In this document: in pieces, positions 20,965 to 34,276 of the stretch | Position numbering within the stretch: position 1 is the first letter of the stretch | Layout: each line of letters opens with the position of its first letter | DNA from: Erodium maritimum | Lineage: Eukaryota > Streptophyta > Magnoliopsida > Geraniales > Geraniaceae | Length of the DNA: 64,000 nucleotides | Direction of reading: 5' to 3' | Assembly: GCA_963921825.1 (NCBI GenBank) | Contig: OY997595.1 | Span: 66,681,879-66,745,878, forward strand | Translations under genes and position numbers: made by a program | The notes under the pieces: generated by a model | What the model was told of the DNA's origin: nothing | The model's database searches: none | The model's input: only the letters and a program-made list of their open reading frames with translations

Positions 20965-21603
20965 TTAGCCGGTACCGCCAAGAACACCCTTGAGCTTCAT
21001 GACCAATGCATGGTCGAGAAAAGTGGTCTTCTCCACCAAAGCCGAAGGCAAATCGTTAGCAAACAAAGCAAAGTCGAGGATCTGAAGGCCGGGGCTCGAG
21101 CTGCTGAAGGTCACGACGGCGATGGCCTGGTTCCGGGCATGGTTGATCTGAAAATGCAACAAACCCTGAGGGAAAACCATGATGTCCCCTTTCTTTAGGG
21201 TCTTGACGTACACGGCGTTGGCCGAGGAGATGAACCCGGCCGTGATGGAGCCGTGTACGACGAAGAGCACCTCGTTGGCGCCCGGGTGGGTGTGCATCGG
21301 GATGACCCCACCCGGGGCCAGGTCCAGACGGGCTGCGGAGATCCCCAGCCCGTTGACGCCGCCGAACTGGGCCGCAAAAGCCGGGGTTACGGCGGCGCTG
21401 ATGATGTTCGTCGTGTTCCCGGCGGCCCCGAGTCCCGAGAACACGAAGTCATCGACCGTGACCACGGCGGGATCCTTGCAGGAGTATCCCGCCGGGCCTT
21501 CTGGGGCCTTGAGATCGGCCACGCAGAAGTCCTGGACCGCGGCATTGGCCAGGACGAGAAGGAGAAGCGAGCAGACGGATGATAGGAGTAGAATCCTCTT
21601 CAT
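20965..21603 (-). CDS. GLP: Germin-like protein, ABP19/ABP20 type
   Basis: A single uninterrupted exon of 212 residues starts at ATG 21603. Residues 1-22 form a signal peptide ([20 protein letters not shown]). The mature protein is a cupin: FCVADL and GYSCKDP supply the conserved disulfide cysteines. [20 protein letters not shown] is germin box 1 with the two His and the Glu that bind manganese. [14 protein letters not shown] is box 2 with the third His. NTTN is an N-glycosylation site. The sequence [18 protein letters not shown] is typical of the auxin-binding ABP19/20 subgroup of germin-like proteins, which are extracellular wall proteins; some family members have oxalate oxidase or superoxide dismutase activity, which sequence alone cannot show here. 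Length is standard. The coding region is much more GC-rich than its flanks. Confidence 0.93.
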   Translation of the reverse strand: MKRILLLSSVCSLLLLVLANAAVQDFCVADLKAPEGPAGYSCKDPAVVTVDDFVFSGLGAAGNTTNIISAAVTPAFAAQFGGVNGLGISAARLDLAPGGVIPMHTHPGANEVLFVVHGSITAGFISSANAVYVKTLKKGDIMVFPQGLLHFQINHARNQAIAVVTFSSSSPGLQILDFALFANDLPSALVEKTTFLDHALVMKLKGVLGGTG

Positions 21604-21652
21604 TTTTTCTTTTGTGGTGTGGTGTAAGGTTGTGGTAGTGTTGGTTTAGGGC

Positions 21653-21662
21653 TTGTTATATA
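21653..21662 (-). promoter_or_regulatory. TATA box of the germin-like gene
   Basis: On the minus strand CCTATATAAC lies about 50 bases upstream of the ATG at 21603, the only strong TATA in the upstream region. Confidence 0.6.
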
Positions 21663-21669
21663 GGAAATG

Positions 21670-23559
21670 TGGGTGGAAATGGGAGGGAGGATGAGGATAG
21701 GGAGTGAAGAAGAGAGAGCCACAGAGTGGAGATTGGTGTGAGGCCCATTTGCAACAAACCAAAAAATACAGGAAGCTACTTTTGGTAGTAAATATTTTCC
21801 TTAGCTGGAGGACAAGGGCATATCAATCTCTTGAAGCTGGCAAGAAAGTGAAGGTTCAACTATTCACTACATGGGGATGACCAAGTTGTACCACATGCTC
21901 AAAATATGGTCCTTAAAGGGTAGTTATGTCCAATCACTACTGATTTTGCATTCAAAAATCTGTTTAAATGAAATGTATTTGTATTTCTAGCATTTAGGAA
22001 TGACGAAATTCAAGATGATATTATAACACTTGTATGTCATCGTGTCTCGAGGTCGAAATATCTTGATCCTCGTATGAAGTCCACGTTGAAACCGGGTTAC
22101 ATGTTAGGGGTGTAAAAATCGTGGCCTCCTTTAGGACACCAAAGACTTGGTTCAGTCATGTTCCGTTGATTTTCTTTTTAATTCAGATTTTACCTATTTC
22201 GACCCTCGAGGAAAGGTGAAACTGTCCATATGATGTGTTGTAGCTTTTGTCAAACAGGTTTTTATGTACTTTTTAAAAGTTTAAATGAAGCTTTTTTTCG
22301 TTTTCTATAGTTCTTATTGTAATTTCATCGACTTTCGGAGTCTATTCCTTTCGCAGGGTCTAGTAGACTTGGAATATTTGGAAAGAGAAAGTTAAGGTCT
22401 AATACATGTTGAGGTCTAATACTTGACTGGTTCGGTTTTTATTGATTAGTTGACGGTTTTTGGAGTTCATAATCGGATCTTGAATCAGCGATATAGGTTC
22501 ATTGGTTTTTCATCGACCAGGCTCGGTTAGGGGCACCAAATACTCGGTTCAATCACATGTTCCTCCGTTTATCATTCAAATTCGGATTTTTTTACCCATT
22601 CCAGACCTCTTTGAAGGTTAGTGTGAGGGGACTTCAACACATTCTCTTATCATAAACTAGCAATTTCATTGTCATAATGACCTAATTACACATTTTTTAT
22701 CAACGAATGCAAATTAAAATTTGAAGGAATTTATTTTCAAAAAGGAAATAGATGCCAAAAGTCGAATCCTCAAGGTACAAAAAAGAATATGTCTCAGGCA
22801 CTTCGAATCAAAAGACCAGATCCATTCAAAATATCAAATCAGACCTACAACCGGAATGACTATCAAATACAAATAAGAACACTAACATTTACGCATAACT
22901 TCAAACAAACCCAATAAAAAGAGCACACCAGAGAAATTATCAATTGTACTTGAAAACAAATACAAGAACGAGATTGTTAAGATAACTACTCTAGCTTTAT
23001 TTTTCTTGTATTTTTAAACCGTTAAAGGTGAATTTAGTCCTAGTACATATACATGGGTTTATGCACCAGTCTTACTTCACATATATCCCACCTAAACATG
23101 ACTGATGTGAAAATGAATCGATCGACGACAAACATTCTCGGCTTGAAAATTACATAGTATCTATTAAATGGATCCATTAAAAAGTTAAGAAGATGCCATG
23201 AGGATGCTGATTTGCTTAAGATATTGAGAGCAAGTTGTCCATAAGTGACAAAAGAAGAAAAAGAAGAGGAAAAATACTGATATGGACATGTTGGGAATTG
23301 TGGCCCCATAGGGCACATGGGAAGAGAATTGGGGCTATTAGAAGACAGAGTGACAGCAAGAACCCTAAAGGGTCACTATATAGATACTTCATTAACAACC
23401 ATGTAAGTGATATGTGGACCGGAAAAAAAAAACAATTAGATTTTAGGAATCTTGATTTGAAAAAATCATTGTTTTGGGTTTGCAAACTTTATTTTCGAAA
23501 AGGTTTGGAACTTTTTTTTAAAATGAAAGGTGCAATAGTATAAATGAGATTGCAGTACA
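21670..23559. other. Upstream region of germin-like gene and repeat-like intergenic DNA
   Basis: No gene was recognised. A degenerate direct repeat pairs about 22125-22215 with 22515-22625 (ACACCAAAGACTTGGTTCAG against GCACCAAATACTCGGTTCAA). At 22693-22720 a minus-strand retroposon tail occurs: read in reverse it is AATTTGCATTCGTTGAT followed by A-rich sequence, the same 3' end as at 62117. Confidence 0.45.
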
Positions 23560-24330
23560 TTGAGGTACGCCAGAAAACACATTTTCTTACTACTAAAAAC
23601 ACAGAAAAAGAATAAATGGTTCACTGATCCTTGTATTATTAGAACTGTCACAGACGGTGTTGGGATGCCATATAGGCAATGAGAGAATACGGGGGATGAG
23701 AAGGTGGTATTGGAATTCCTACTCTGAAAACTGGCCAAGGACTTCAATAGTAGTAGTGGGAGGCAAGGCTTCGACCAGGGACCCCTCCTAGGGATAGTCC
23801 CTGAAGCCTAGGGAATCTAACATTCCTCCTGATGGGATTGATCCTGCAAAGACAAACTTAGACAAAATAAAAGGGACCTTCTCGAATAGCCAAATCCATA
23901 ATCGTGAAAGGAGTTGAGGCGGTTGCGGTGTTGGAGGCCAGGGAGAAGGACACGCCGACGACGGTTGCAGAGACGACGGCTGCGGCTTCAGGAACGACTC
24001 TAGAGACGACGAGGACGGCATCAGAGACCGCGACGACATCAGAGACGACGACGAGTTCAAAGACGGCGGTGGCAGCATTAGGGACGTCGACCTGAGAGAC
24101 GGAAACCCCCCGAGTTGCAGAGGAGGGACCGGAACAGGTCGGGAGACGCTTCGTTGGTGACGGGAGAAGGTCAACGTCGCGGTGGCTAGAGGCGGTCCGA
24201 AAGGAACCCTAATAGAAAAAATCTTCGCATGCTCTAAAGAAGAGGTGCAAGGGAGAAAATGTATAGAAGAGAGGAGCATAACCATGACATATGCCATTAT
24301 AATAACTATGGTTATAAGCATGACTTTGTG
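23560..24330 (-). mobile_element. Decayed member of the gag-only retroposon family
   Basis: The minus strand from 23820 to 23590 aligns with the 3' part of the element at 17349-19125. Shared words include GGAGGGGTC with CTTGCCTCCCACTACTACTA against CATTGCCTCCCACCACCACT, and peptides NTVCDSSNNTRISEP and NTVHDGSSSTRVSE. Upstream lies a Ser/Pro-rich frame with a purine-rich AGACGACG-type minisatellite (23950-24070 on the plus strand). Borders are not defined. Confidence 0.6.
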
Positions 24331-25314
24331 GGTGTAGCGGTAGAGAGCTCTAGGAGAGAGAATTAGGTCATACGAGACTATATAAAAGGTCGGACTTTAA
24401 TATAATACTGTAATTGATAAAGAGCAATATGATTAATCAGGATTTTATACAAATGTTATTTTACAGTTAAATCTTACTAAGTCATTTATTATTAACCTAA
24501 GTTAGAGTCATATGACACTTTCTGATTTATTATCGTATCAAAAATATCATATCAGAGCTTAATTGTGGGCAAATAGTACATATGTTTTTTTTATTATTAT
24601 GATTTTATGTAGAACCACATTTGAAAAATTCTCAAATTATTGACCTTCCACAGAAGGTAAATAAAGTATATGATACGAGTCCTTCATGCAAGGTGAATAT
24701 GTGAGACATTGAGCCTGTACATGTTCATAAACTTTCAGTCCTATAAAGGCTAGATGCCAATATATAACCCAATGTCTAGAAAAGTACTAGACCACATTCT
24801 GGTTCCCACATATGTTGTCCACTCCTTTAAGATCACATAACAATGAGATGGAACAGTGACCCAATTTTTAGTACATGAGATTTAACCTGTTTTAGAATAA
24901 ATAAGAAACATAAGGATTAATAGTGTTTCAATTTTTCACATGCCACCATATCAATGGAGTTATTTTGAGTAATTTGATGTATCCATCAACATATAACAAA
25001 GGATTCGTAGTGATCAGTCCGACATTTTCTTTTAAAGACAGATTTATATGTGTGTGTGAAGAATAAGTTTTGATACAATATTAAATAATCAACTCAACTA
25101 AATTGTTATACATGGAAGACGCCTCTTTAGGTTGACCTTATAGGCTACTTGTTGTGTGTTGGAACAATGACTCGATTTTAGAGATTGTTGAGACGTTTGG
25201 ATTGTTTGTTGTCATTCACCCGTACTCTCTGCCACCGGCTCAATCGTCTAGAACTTTAGCTCTAGTCCACGTTCCAACTATTTCGATGGACAGGAAGTGG
25301 TTGAAGCTAAATGT
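24331..25314. other. AT-rich intergenic region
   Basis: No gene was recognised. ATATCAGAGCTT at about 24550 resembles a weak LTR primer-binding site, but no LTR pair was found. Confidence 0.4.
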
Positions 25315-26110
25315 ACGTACTTCTGTGTGAATGTGTTTCTTGAGATGATATCTGTTGATTCCATTTCTTTTCTCCCTCAGGGTGGGTTGAATGTGGGTGT
25401 ATCCCCTCTGTCAAGATTAGGGATCCTTCTGCCCTTGTTTCTTGCCAGAGCTCTCCCTCGCTCATCTCCAGTAGTGCAGTAGCCTTCCCCGTCTCCCCGA
25501 TTGTCTTTCTACACCTGTGCAAGGCCTCGCCATGCGGTGTTGGGATAGGTGGGCTGACATGGTGGACAACGACTCTGATAACTTGACCTCTGCTATGGAA
25601 TTGTACGTTAGTCTTCATAGTGCCCTCACTCCGCTTGTTGATCGTTCACTGCAGCCTCTTCAGGTTGGTGGTTCTGCCACCCTCCCCCTCCCGGGAGTAC
25701 CCTTAGGGCTTTCCTCGCATCTATCGGTCCAAGCTATCGTCCCTCTCTCCGATCAGTCCTCTCCGCCGCTCCAGGTCGATGGTTGTGAGGCCCTTCCTCA
25801 TGCAGTCTTCTCTGGGTTTTCCTCTCACTTGATCGATGGACGCTCTGGTGAGAGTATCACCCATATGTTGGCGAGATTTACTGAAAGATTGGGAGTTCGC
25901 TATCGTGGCTCGGCCGAGGAAGGCTTCAAGAAGGTTGAAGCAACGTTGAGTCCTCAATATAGTGGTAAAGTTTTCAGCCCCTTCCGAGTTACTTGATACT
26001 CCTTTTGATGATCTTGTTGTTATTGCTTTAGTCCTGAACCGTTATTAGGTTTTGGGTTCTTTGCTTTGTACATTTTGCATCTTTTATAAAAATTTATTTG
26101 ATAAAAAAAA
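25315..26110 (+). mobile_element. 5'-truncated LINE-type retroposon
   Basis: A GC-richer block with broken frames (near 25517-25990) ends in TTTATTTGATAAAAAAAA. CTAAATG occurs just before the start (25308..25314) and just after the A-tail (about 26111), a plausible 7-base target duplication. No domain was recognised. Confidence 0.5.
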
Positions 26111-26800
26111 ACTAAATGGTCATTCTCATAATTGAATACTTAATTATAATTGTATGCTCTAACAAAAAAAAAATCGTCAACAGGATTATCTCAATTAATT
26201 GAATTTTATAAGCGAGAAAAACTAAAAAAAATGAGGTCATTGAATTAGTGAAATAATCACAGTGGCGTTAGTCGAAGTTCATTTCAAAAAAGGGACACGT
26301 GGTAGTTTCTAAATGATCGAACGAAAATAATCCTTGGGTTTTTGTTTAAGGATGAGCGAATTCTTATGCGATGGAACTTTCATCCGAATGAATTCATCCA
26401 AGAATTCACATTTTTTACCAATTCATCCGCTGAATCCATCTAGTATCAAAGATTCTCTAAGAACTACCAGAAAACCTCAACCAACAGTAGTGAGATTTGA
26501 ACCTACGTTTTAATATTGTGATGCAGTCTGATCATTTATACTACACACATCCTAAAATGAATAGAAAATAAAATTATGTCTTGAGTTTTGTGTATACCCT
26601 TGTGTCTTATTTATCGATAACTGGTTAAACACCGGTAAATAACGGGTAAAATAATATGATTGATATCTGATTCATAACAATCTTTCTTGATGGCGAGAGG
26701 TTTCCCAAGTCCAGTGGATATTTGATTGTTTTATGTGTGGCAAACACATCGAAGACACATTTCCTCCCTCATTACTTATGGGTGGGCTTGACAGGTTTGT
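26111..26800. other. Intergenic region without recognised features
   Basis: AT-rich sequence with only short open frames and no similarity that I recognise. Confidence 0.4.
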
Positions 26801-29800
26801 GTTGGGTCTCGATGGAGAGTATGAACATACATTCGCAGCGGAAGCAAATAGCTCTAGACCATGCAAAATAACTAACAAAACTGAAATCACAATTTCTTAT
26901 TAAATCAAGAATATTGGGTAAGGAATGATCGGGCTCGAGTCTCCAAGACGCCTACGTATCTTCCTACGAATCAGAGACACATAGTTCTAAGCTTGGAGAA
27001 CTCAAGAACACAAAAATGGAAGAGAAAAATGATGTTGGTCGAAAATTCTAGGAGAGGAGGAGGTCTTGTTGCTCTTCCTTTTGTGTGTTATTTCTCTTAT
27101 GATGAAAGGATGACCCTTATGTCATTTAATCCCATCAACATAATAGAATAATAGTATATAGGACAAAGATGGTGCAAAGTCTTAATAATTAGTAGAGAGT
27201 TGGGGGATTGAGAATCCAATCATATCACCAACTACCTAATCTAATTAATTAGTTATAACCATTTAGCTAAGACTTAACTAGTTGGTTCCATGGGCCGGCC
27301 ATGGGCCTCGCGGGTGATGGCCCTTGGCCATTCCCGACGAGGTCTCATGACACGGTCATCGTTTCCCACGCCTTTCATCCCGGATATGTCCAACATTATC
27401 CGACGAGATCGTTCCCAAGACTCAAAATCTTGTCTCGATCCGTAAAGTCCTAATTACTTACGGGCACATGACCCAAAACCTCGTTTTGGTCATGTCCTGT
27501 GTCAACTTCCTCGCTTGGTTATCCTCCATCAGTGTGTTAATGCGTTTCATCCTCCGGTGTGACCCTTAGGTTTATGCATGTCTATATATCAACGTAAAAT
27601 CCCATTTTACTTGATCCTATATAAGTGGCAACTAAATAGACCTTAATTGTAAAGACCGGAAAATTTAATTTGGGATAATCTTTTACAAAATGAAACGTCG
27701 GGGTTGGAATTTGCAACGAGCGGGATTTGAAGGGAAAAATCAAAAAAAAAGAGAAAGAAAGGGAAAAGAAGTGAAATGGACAGAGTTGAGGGATTGGGCC
27801 AGTTTGGGCCCAATCAGTTACGCGCGGCCCAAACCCACGCAAAGCTGAAACCCTAGCCAATTTCACGCGTCTTCATCTTCTCGCGTTTGGCACACTTATC
27901 GAGACATCGCAGCCACCACAATCCCTCTCTCCCTCGTCTCTCGATTCCATCTCTCCCTCTCCTCTCTCGCAAATCCGGCCACTCCACCGACGGAGTCTGC
28001 ATCTCCGGCTGTAAATCGACCCGTAACAACCACAGACCGACGCCGGGGCAGCCAAACCTTCCCTTCTCCGGTGCGGCTTCTCCAGATCTAGACTGCACCG
28101 CTCCGGCAACGAAGAAACCAGCACGTTTCGTGCTGATTCTCGTATCTTTTCACCTCTCCAGCGTCGCCCTCCTTAAACCCCTCTCACGGCGCCACAGATT
28201 CGAGTCGGGTTTAGCCGGAAACGTTGCTGGTGGACCTCAACCTCGCCGGATCTGGGACAGTGATGTCGGGCCACTCTCCAGCCACCAGAACCACGGCTAC
28301 GACCTCGCCGGAGACCCTGTCGTCCTCTCCCAGCCACGGTCGTCACTCCCGAGCGTCGCCGGACGTCCTCCCGAGCTCCCCGCCATCGTTGTCACCGCCG
28401 CCGGCGACCTGAGAGGAGACCATCGTCGCCCCCGTCGTTCCCCAACTCAGGCCAGACCAAAGGGAAGCGGGCCTTGGGCCATAGTGAGATTGGGCCGAGA
28501 CAAGGTGGGTCTGGGCTACGGGCCTTGGACCATGGCAGATCATTGGGCCGGAGGTTCGGATATCGGGCCGGACCCTAGACAGGCCAGGTCCGACAGACCG
28601 GGTCAGTCCGGGTCTGGGCCGGGTTCGGGCTCGGACCGGGTCAGATCCGGGTCAACCCAATTTCAAAGAAAAATATTATTTTCAAAATCAGATTTAATAA
28701 ATTGATTTAATTTAAGGTGAGAATTTAAGGACAATTTTGACTAAATCAGTGGACCTTTGGACATTTACGGGTTTTGATTGGACTTTTTCTTTGTCAAATC
28801 TAGACGGGACTTCGCCCGAGCATAAGGGCTTGGACCCGAGCTAGAAGAACGAAGATCACGCTGGAACCCGTGTGAAGAACGGAGTGGTGACCACTCGGGC
28901 TTTTCATCAGAGTTTTATTAGAGGAAGACCGCAAGCTAGGGAAAGTCTTAATTAACGCTTAGTATGCATGATTAGGATAATAAAATCGGAAAGGTCTTAG
29001 AATTTTCTATAGGATGCGAATAACTAGAATAATCGTATTTCAATTACTAATAAATGGATGAGTCTAGTATGCATGCTTAGGATGATGACAATTAGTGAAA
29101 TGTGCTTTCAATACTTGGGAAATTGATTTACTGGTAGAGAGGCTGTGAAGAGCTCTCGGATTAGATGTGTTGGCCCACATTGTTGATATTTATTTACCTT
29201 TGTCACTTATCAAGTTTTGACAATATATTTGAAGTTTAGATTGAATTATTGCGGAATACTTGGGACTCGTTCTCAGCTTTAAAAGAATTTATTTCTATTG
29301 TACTACTTTTACCTCGTTTGTTTCAGGTCACGCCTCGAGTCTGGCCAAGACCGGATTTGGGGCGTGACATTAATATTGTCTAACACTGCATAACAAATCG
29401 ATCCTTGTCGATTCTAACATTTCTGTCATCTATGTCACTATCCTTTCATCTCTAGATATCTTGATTGAGATAATGCATAGAACCATCATCCTTATTATTC
29501 TCAATCATTGTTCCTTGATATGTGAGATGGCTGAATCTTAGATACCTAGTATCATGTGCATGACCTTTTTATTCTGCCAGTCATTCTCGATCAAGCGGTC
29601 GAGAACCAATATCTTTCCCATACTGTAGTATGAGAGATAAATTATTAGCCGTCTTTCGTGTCACTCATACAGTCCGTCCCCAAGTCAATCCTGACCATTA
29701 TGGAAACCCTGTCATAGGAGACGTTAGGCTTATGTCTAACTCGGTTGTATACTGCATAGCAAACACAAAGACTCTTTGGTCTAAGGATACATGACAAGCT

Positions 29801-30136
29801 ACGACATTGAATATGTTCATGACTTGCTCTCTGGCACATGTTCATGACTTGCTCTATGATACCTATAATCATACTCCGGAATATGACTGATAAAATGTGA
29901 TCCATAAAGAGTCATCTTTCATACTAGTCGCTTCTAGTGAAGCTTTATTGACTAAGGGCCCATCAAGTGCAATTCCTTTCGGTCTATGGCTCTACTCGCA
30001 TTTTGGACATAGATCATAACACACTTCGATATATTACTCCAACACATACGTAATATAAAGCCGCTTTACTTTTATTGCCAACGATGATATATACATTTGG
30101 ACATTTACGATTGAACTGCGGGCACTAAAACTAACA
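26801..30136 (+). mobile_element. Old solo LTR, interrupted by a younger solo LTR
   Basis: The sequence begins TGTTGGGTCTCGATGG with CGCAGCGGAAGC shortly after, as in several plant copia LTRs, and ends AAACTAACA. Flanking pentamers are GTTTG and GTGTG (one mismatch). Without the nested insertion it would be about 1.6 kb. No internal domain or second LTR is present, so it reads as a solo LTR. It contains a small direct repeat of CATGTTCATGACTTGCTCT at 29816-29858. Confidence 0.5.
27648..29369 (+). mobile_element. Solo LTR of a gypsy-type element, copy A
   Basis: The 1722-base LTR runs from TGTAAAGACC to GGGGCGTGACA, with TTAAT duplicated on both sides (27643..27647 and 29370..29374). It shares the 3' end (CGGATTTGGGGCGTGACA) and a GC-rich 5' block with copies B (47660) and C (58516, reverse). 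It contains a 272-codon open frame at 27887-28705, low in complexity and without domains; this is composition rather than a gene. Confidence 0.85.
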
Positions 30137-30642
30137 GTGTGGTCCCTAATTCTCTAGTGTTGGGGGGTTTCATCAACTCTCCCTTCGTCTCATGTTTTGT
30201 TCATCGCCTCTTGGCCTTCATTTTGTAAGGCGCGCCGTCTGCGTAAATCATGGTCTCGTCTGAGTCTTTTAGGGTTATGGTTCCTTTGGATAGCTTGGAA
30301 CGCTAGGGTTTTCAGGTATCTCTAGTGTCTGATCCGCTATCATTTTTAAGAGAATCTAGTTTGGGCGCTTTCTTTTATCCAGGCAGAAGGGAACACCCTT
30401 TCTCCTAGTTCCTGGATGGTATAGTCGACGGTTGCTCTTTTTGAGCCTGCTTGAGCTCTTCGTTCTTCTCATTTCTCCCTCTTCTCAGATCGTGTTGTCT
30501 CTCTGTTTTTGAGCGGGGCGGCCGTCCCTTCTTTATTTTGTTTTGGGTCTTTAAGACTATTTTCGGATCTTGTTGGTTGCTTGTGGTTTCCTTCCCGAAA
30601 TCCACGACAATCATGTATGCATTATATTTTTTCTGATAAAAA
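30137..30642 (+). mobile_element. Short retroposon fragment with TGATAAAAAAA tail
   Basis: A GC-richer segment ends in TTTTTTCTGATAAAAAAAC, the tail type seen at other LINE-derived copies in the window. No domain was seen and the 5' border is uncertain. Confidence 0.4.
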
Positions 30643-33600
30643 AACAAATTTTGAAAACGAAGCGGAATACTTTTTAGGACATCAATTTAAGATAGTAATA
30701 CACTCTTGTTGGAATAGTAGTACACAAATGTTCGAAACTAATCAACACAAACAGCATTGTTGGTAGTTACTCACACACAAACATTTACTTTGGAACAAAC
30801 AAAAGGCCAATGTTTAGTACAACCCTAATTTTGAACCGGGCATTTTCCTGAAACCTTTCAAAGCAAGTACATTAATAATACGATTGGTAGGTGAGAAAAA
30901 TAAACATGGGTTTGTTCGGACAAGTAAATTCTCATATAATGCCATATCTGAAAGAGAGGGTGCATTATATAGAGTTATTGGGGGCTTTCAGGTCCATCTA
31001 CCAGTAGAACATTGAAGAATGCACCAATCTATCTTATCCAAGTACTACATTTTCAGCAACCTATATTATTTCTGACTTAGTTCAACAAAACTAAGAACTA
31101 CAATATCAAGCAAGACTTTGGGTTTGTTTGGGCCAAAATGGGTTCCTCCCTCATCCCCTTATGTTCACACATCCGTCTCTATCATATGTGATGGGTGAAG
31201 AGCTAAAACTATGCCTGGGCCGGGGTCAGGAAGACAGGCAGAAGGAGTAAGCAGCTTAAGCAAGAGACCCTAATATAGTATAGGCAATTTCTCTTATCCA
31301 GTAAAGGAAGTAAGTTCGTTTTTGAAGTTGTAAAAGGGGTTTTATAAAATTATGTTTCTATCTAGACTCGTTTTTGTTAAAACCCGACCCAATTGAGTTG
31401 GAATTATACGTTAAAGTTCAGACTTGTTATTAAATTGGTAGTTTAATTCAAGACTTTCTAATGTCGGAGCTAGCACCGTCTTCACATGCATGTCGAACGA
31501 GAGAATCCATTCCATGAGGGGCTCTAATTGGGGGACGAGAGTCTGTTGATTCTTTGTTGGAATAATTGCAAAAAAATACATTGAGATATTGATAGTAACG
31601 ATAGAGTACTTTGAATTTGTCTTTTCGTTGTATTTTATATAAATTTGTTTTAAAGTAATTATTTTATCATTTATATTTGAAATTTAAAAATAAAAAGGAA
31701 AAAAATTCATGTAACTTTTTTGATCGGCAAAGATATATTATAAAAAAAACCACTCTTTGAAGTTAATGTTCGTCTTCTTTGTATAGTACAAAAAGAATGA
31801 ATGTGATGGAGATGAAAATTTTAGATTTCTTTGTTTTTTATTTATTATCTTTCATATTTTTAAGGGTAAAATCATACCTTAAAACAAATTTACACAAGTG
31901 TCACAAGAGGACAAGTTCGGTGTATTTTTGCAATTATCATAAATAAAAACTATAACTAACAAAAAGTCAATACACCAGGATACTTTTTTACAATTATTCT
32001 TACTTTATTAATGGTAATGAAACTATCAAATATATCGTCGGGTCGGGTTTCATAATTTAAAGATTGATTTTGTCATTCACGTGTGCCCTTATTATCATTT
32101 TGTTCATGTTACTTTACTCTTTTCACATGTATGATATTTACGGTATTGATCATGACATGGTTATACTTTATAGAATAAGCTAAACATCTGATACCGTATT
32201 AAAATCTGATTCATCTAAAATACTCAAACTCATAAATAATCATTCAAACTTATTATTAAACTAACTTTCTAATTCACTCATTCCAAACTTGAGAAGGTGA
32301 CAAGTTTAATGATTAGTCTAAAAACAATTCTTAGCTCTAATTGAATAGTGTTCTAGCATTGATAGTTAAGTTAACCATGATGCAAGAACCGAATAATTCT
32401 TAATTTAGTTGGAAATAGGCACCAAAAACAAGATCTAGAAGTTGAGGACAAGTGACATCCCAATCCCAGGTGAGGAGACCTAAAGAACTGCAAAAGTTAC
32501 AGAGAGCACTGCCAAAAGATGCTACACAGAAAAGAAGAAAATTTTGGTTTGACAATGACTAATGAATGGTCTGAATATGGAAGAAATGTGGAGAGAGAGA
32601 GAGAGCATGTGTTTTGGGGCAGAGAAGATAAAAGAGAGAGTGAACAATTTTTCACCTCCTCAGAGTGCACTTCTCTGACACACTCTTCTCTGCCAACTTT
32701 CAGCAATAAAAAGTATCAAAAGTGCCTTTAATTGCTACATTACAAACCAAAACCATCCTTCTAAACTAACCATTGGCCTCTCTTTAATTGCAACATTTTC
32801 CAACTCCTACACCCCCATCTTCTTGTGTTACATTCATTCATTCATTCCCCATCTAACTTGTGGTGCTAGTACATGTCATTATAACATTATACTAGTCACC
32901 ACTAAAAGAAAGAAATAATTTCACATAAAAAAAATATATTAAAAAATGTAGTTATATTAATGGAATACATAGAAGAAAAGAAAAAAAAACAAATAAAGCA
33001 TATGACATGTTATGGCTGGTTGGATAAAAAAAATGGGGAGTAGATATGTACCTAATGAAATTCAGGCCTGTAAGCTTAAGAAAATGAGTTCTCAAAAACT
33101 CAAATCGATAGGTGAGGACATCTATATATATATATGATGAATACATTCGTATTTTTGGCGTGGGACACATATTAAACACTTTTCATGTACGGGTCTCGCG
33201 CATAGTATATTTGGACATCAAGGAGTAGTTTTTTAACACATACCTAAAACGACTCTGATATCATGGTAAAATTCAAGTTGATAAGTAAAAATATTAACAC
33301 ATTTATCAAGTAATCAATGCATCCATACACTTTTGTAGTGATGCAAGCAACTTTAACACCAATGGATAATAACGACAATTGTCTTAAAAAGATATCAACA
33401 AAAATTATTTCTTAATAGTTACGCGTTCTTACATTATTTATATCCTCCCGAAGTTTTTCAAACACGGGTTATAAGGAAAGCAAGACTTACTTATTGAAGC
33501 TCTAAATAGAAATCATGAACTCATAATATCATCGTCCCCATTAGTTGACTTGATAGTCATAACCGACCATCTTTCTGAAATCAAATATTCATATCCAATT

Positions 33601-34276
33601 AATATCTTTGTGACAATGTGTGTTTCTTGTAAACCCCTTTTACAATTCTCATACACATCATAGATGGGAGGGTGTGGTAGCAATGGCAATAGTGCATTTT
33701 GCAACACTAAAAGGAGTAGTAGGAAGGATCAAGATATGCATGCACCTCCAAAGAGCTTATGATCTTATATCTCTTACACTATATAGTATATAATAAATAG
33801 GTATAAAAAGGACAAAAATGGAATTGGACAGATTTAATATCTGATAATATCCACTATAGTATTGAACATATCCTGCAACACCTTCACATAATGACAGGGC
33901 ACTCATTTCCAGAAGAAAAAAAAATAAAAATAAAAAAATAAAAAAGCCTAATGTGGAGACAACACAAAGCAGAGCCAAGGTGCTTAATCCATGAAATCAA
34001 TATTAAAAAAAAAGGTTTTGTTTTATTGTTAAAGCTGATAGCAAGATAGGTACAGTATTTGTTTATGGATTGCTTCAGAGAGTTGTCAGAGATAGACAAG
34101 AGCAAGAAGCAGAAGCAACAGAGCTTTGCAGAGAGAGTCATAATATAGAGAGCAGAGAGAGTCACTCACAGAGCCATTTTTGGTTCCATTATATTTATCC
34201 ATGCACTAAAAGATTCTCCAAACCCAATGTTGTCTACAAATTGAAGGTTTTGTGTTTCTGGGTTTTGTTCTTAAAG
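30643..34276. other. Intergenic region and GRF upstream/5' UTR
   Basis: No gene was recognised. It holds the inverted-repeat structure at 31559-31999 and a (GA)n-rich stretch near 32600. The last 200 bases before 34277 are rich in AGAG words and probably form the GRF 5' UTR. I see no decisive TATA box. Confidence 0.45.
31559..31999. mobile_element. Imperfect inverted repeat, MITE-like
   Basis: GAATAATTGCAAAAAAATAC at the left pairs with GTATTTTTGCAATTATC near 31940, and AAATTTGTTTTAA with TTAAAACAAATTT. A second outer match is CAATTATTC at the right end. Arms are about 110 bases. No target duplication was found. Confidence 0.45.

Noticed and set aside
21179..21649. Open frames opposite the germin-like gene (up to 156 codons on the plus strand)
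   Set aside because: They are shadows caused by high third-position GC of the germin-like gene; no domain and no plausible promoter.
24331..24560. Possible LTR followed by a TATCAGAGCTT primer site
   Set aside because: No second LTR, no target duplication and no purine tract were found; the word alone is too weak.
27887..28705. 272-codon open frame inside solo LTR A
   Set aside because: Low-complexity, Gly/Ser/Arg-rich, not conserved as protein in LTR copies B and C; it reflects GC-rich LTR sequence.
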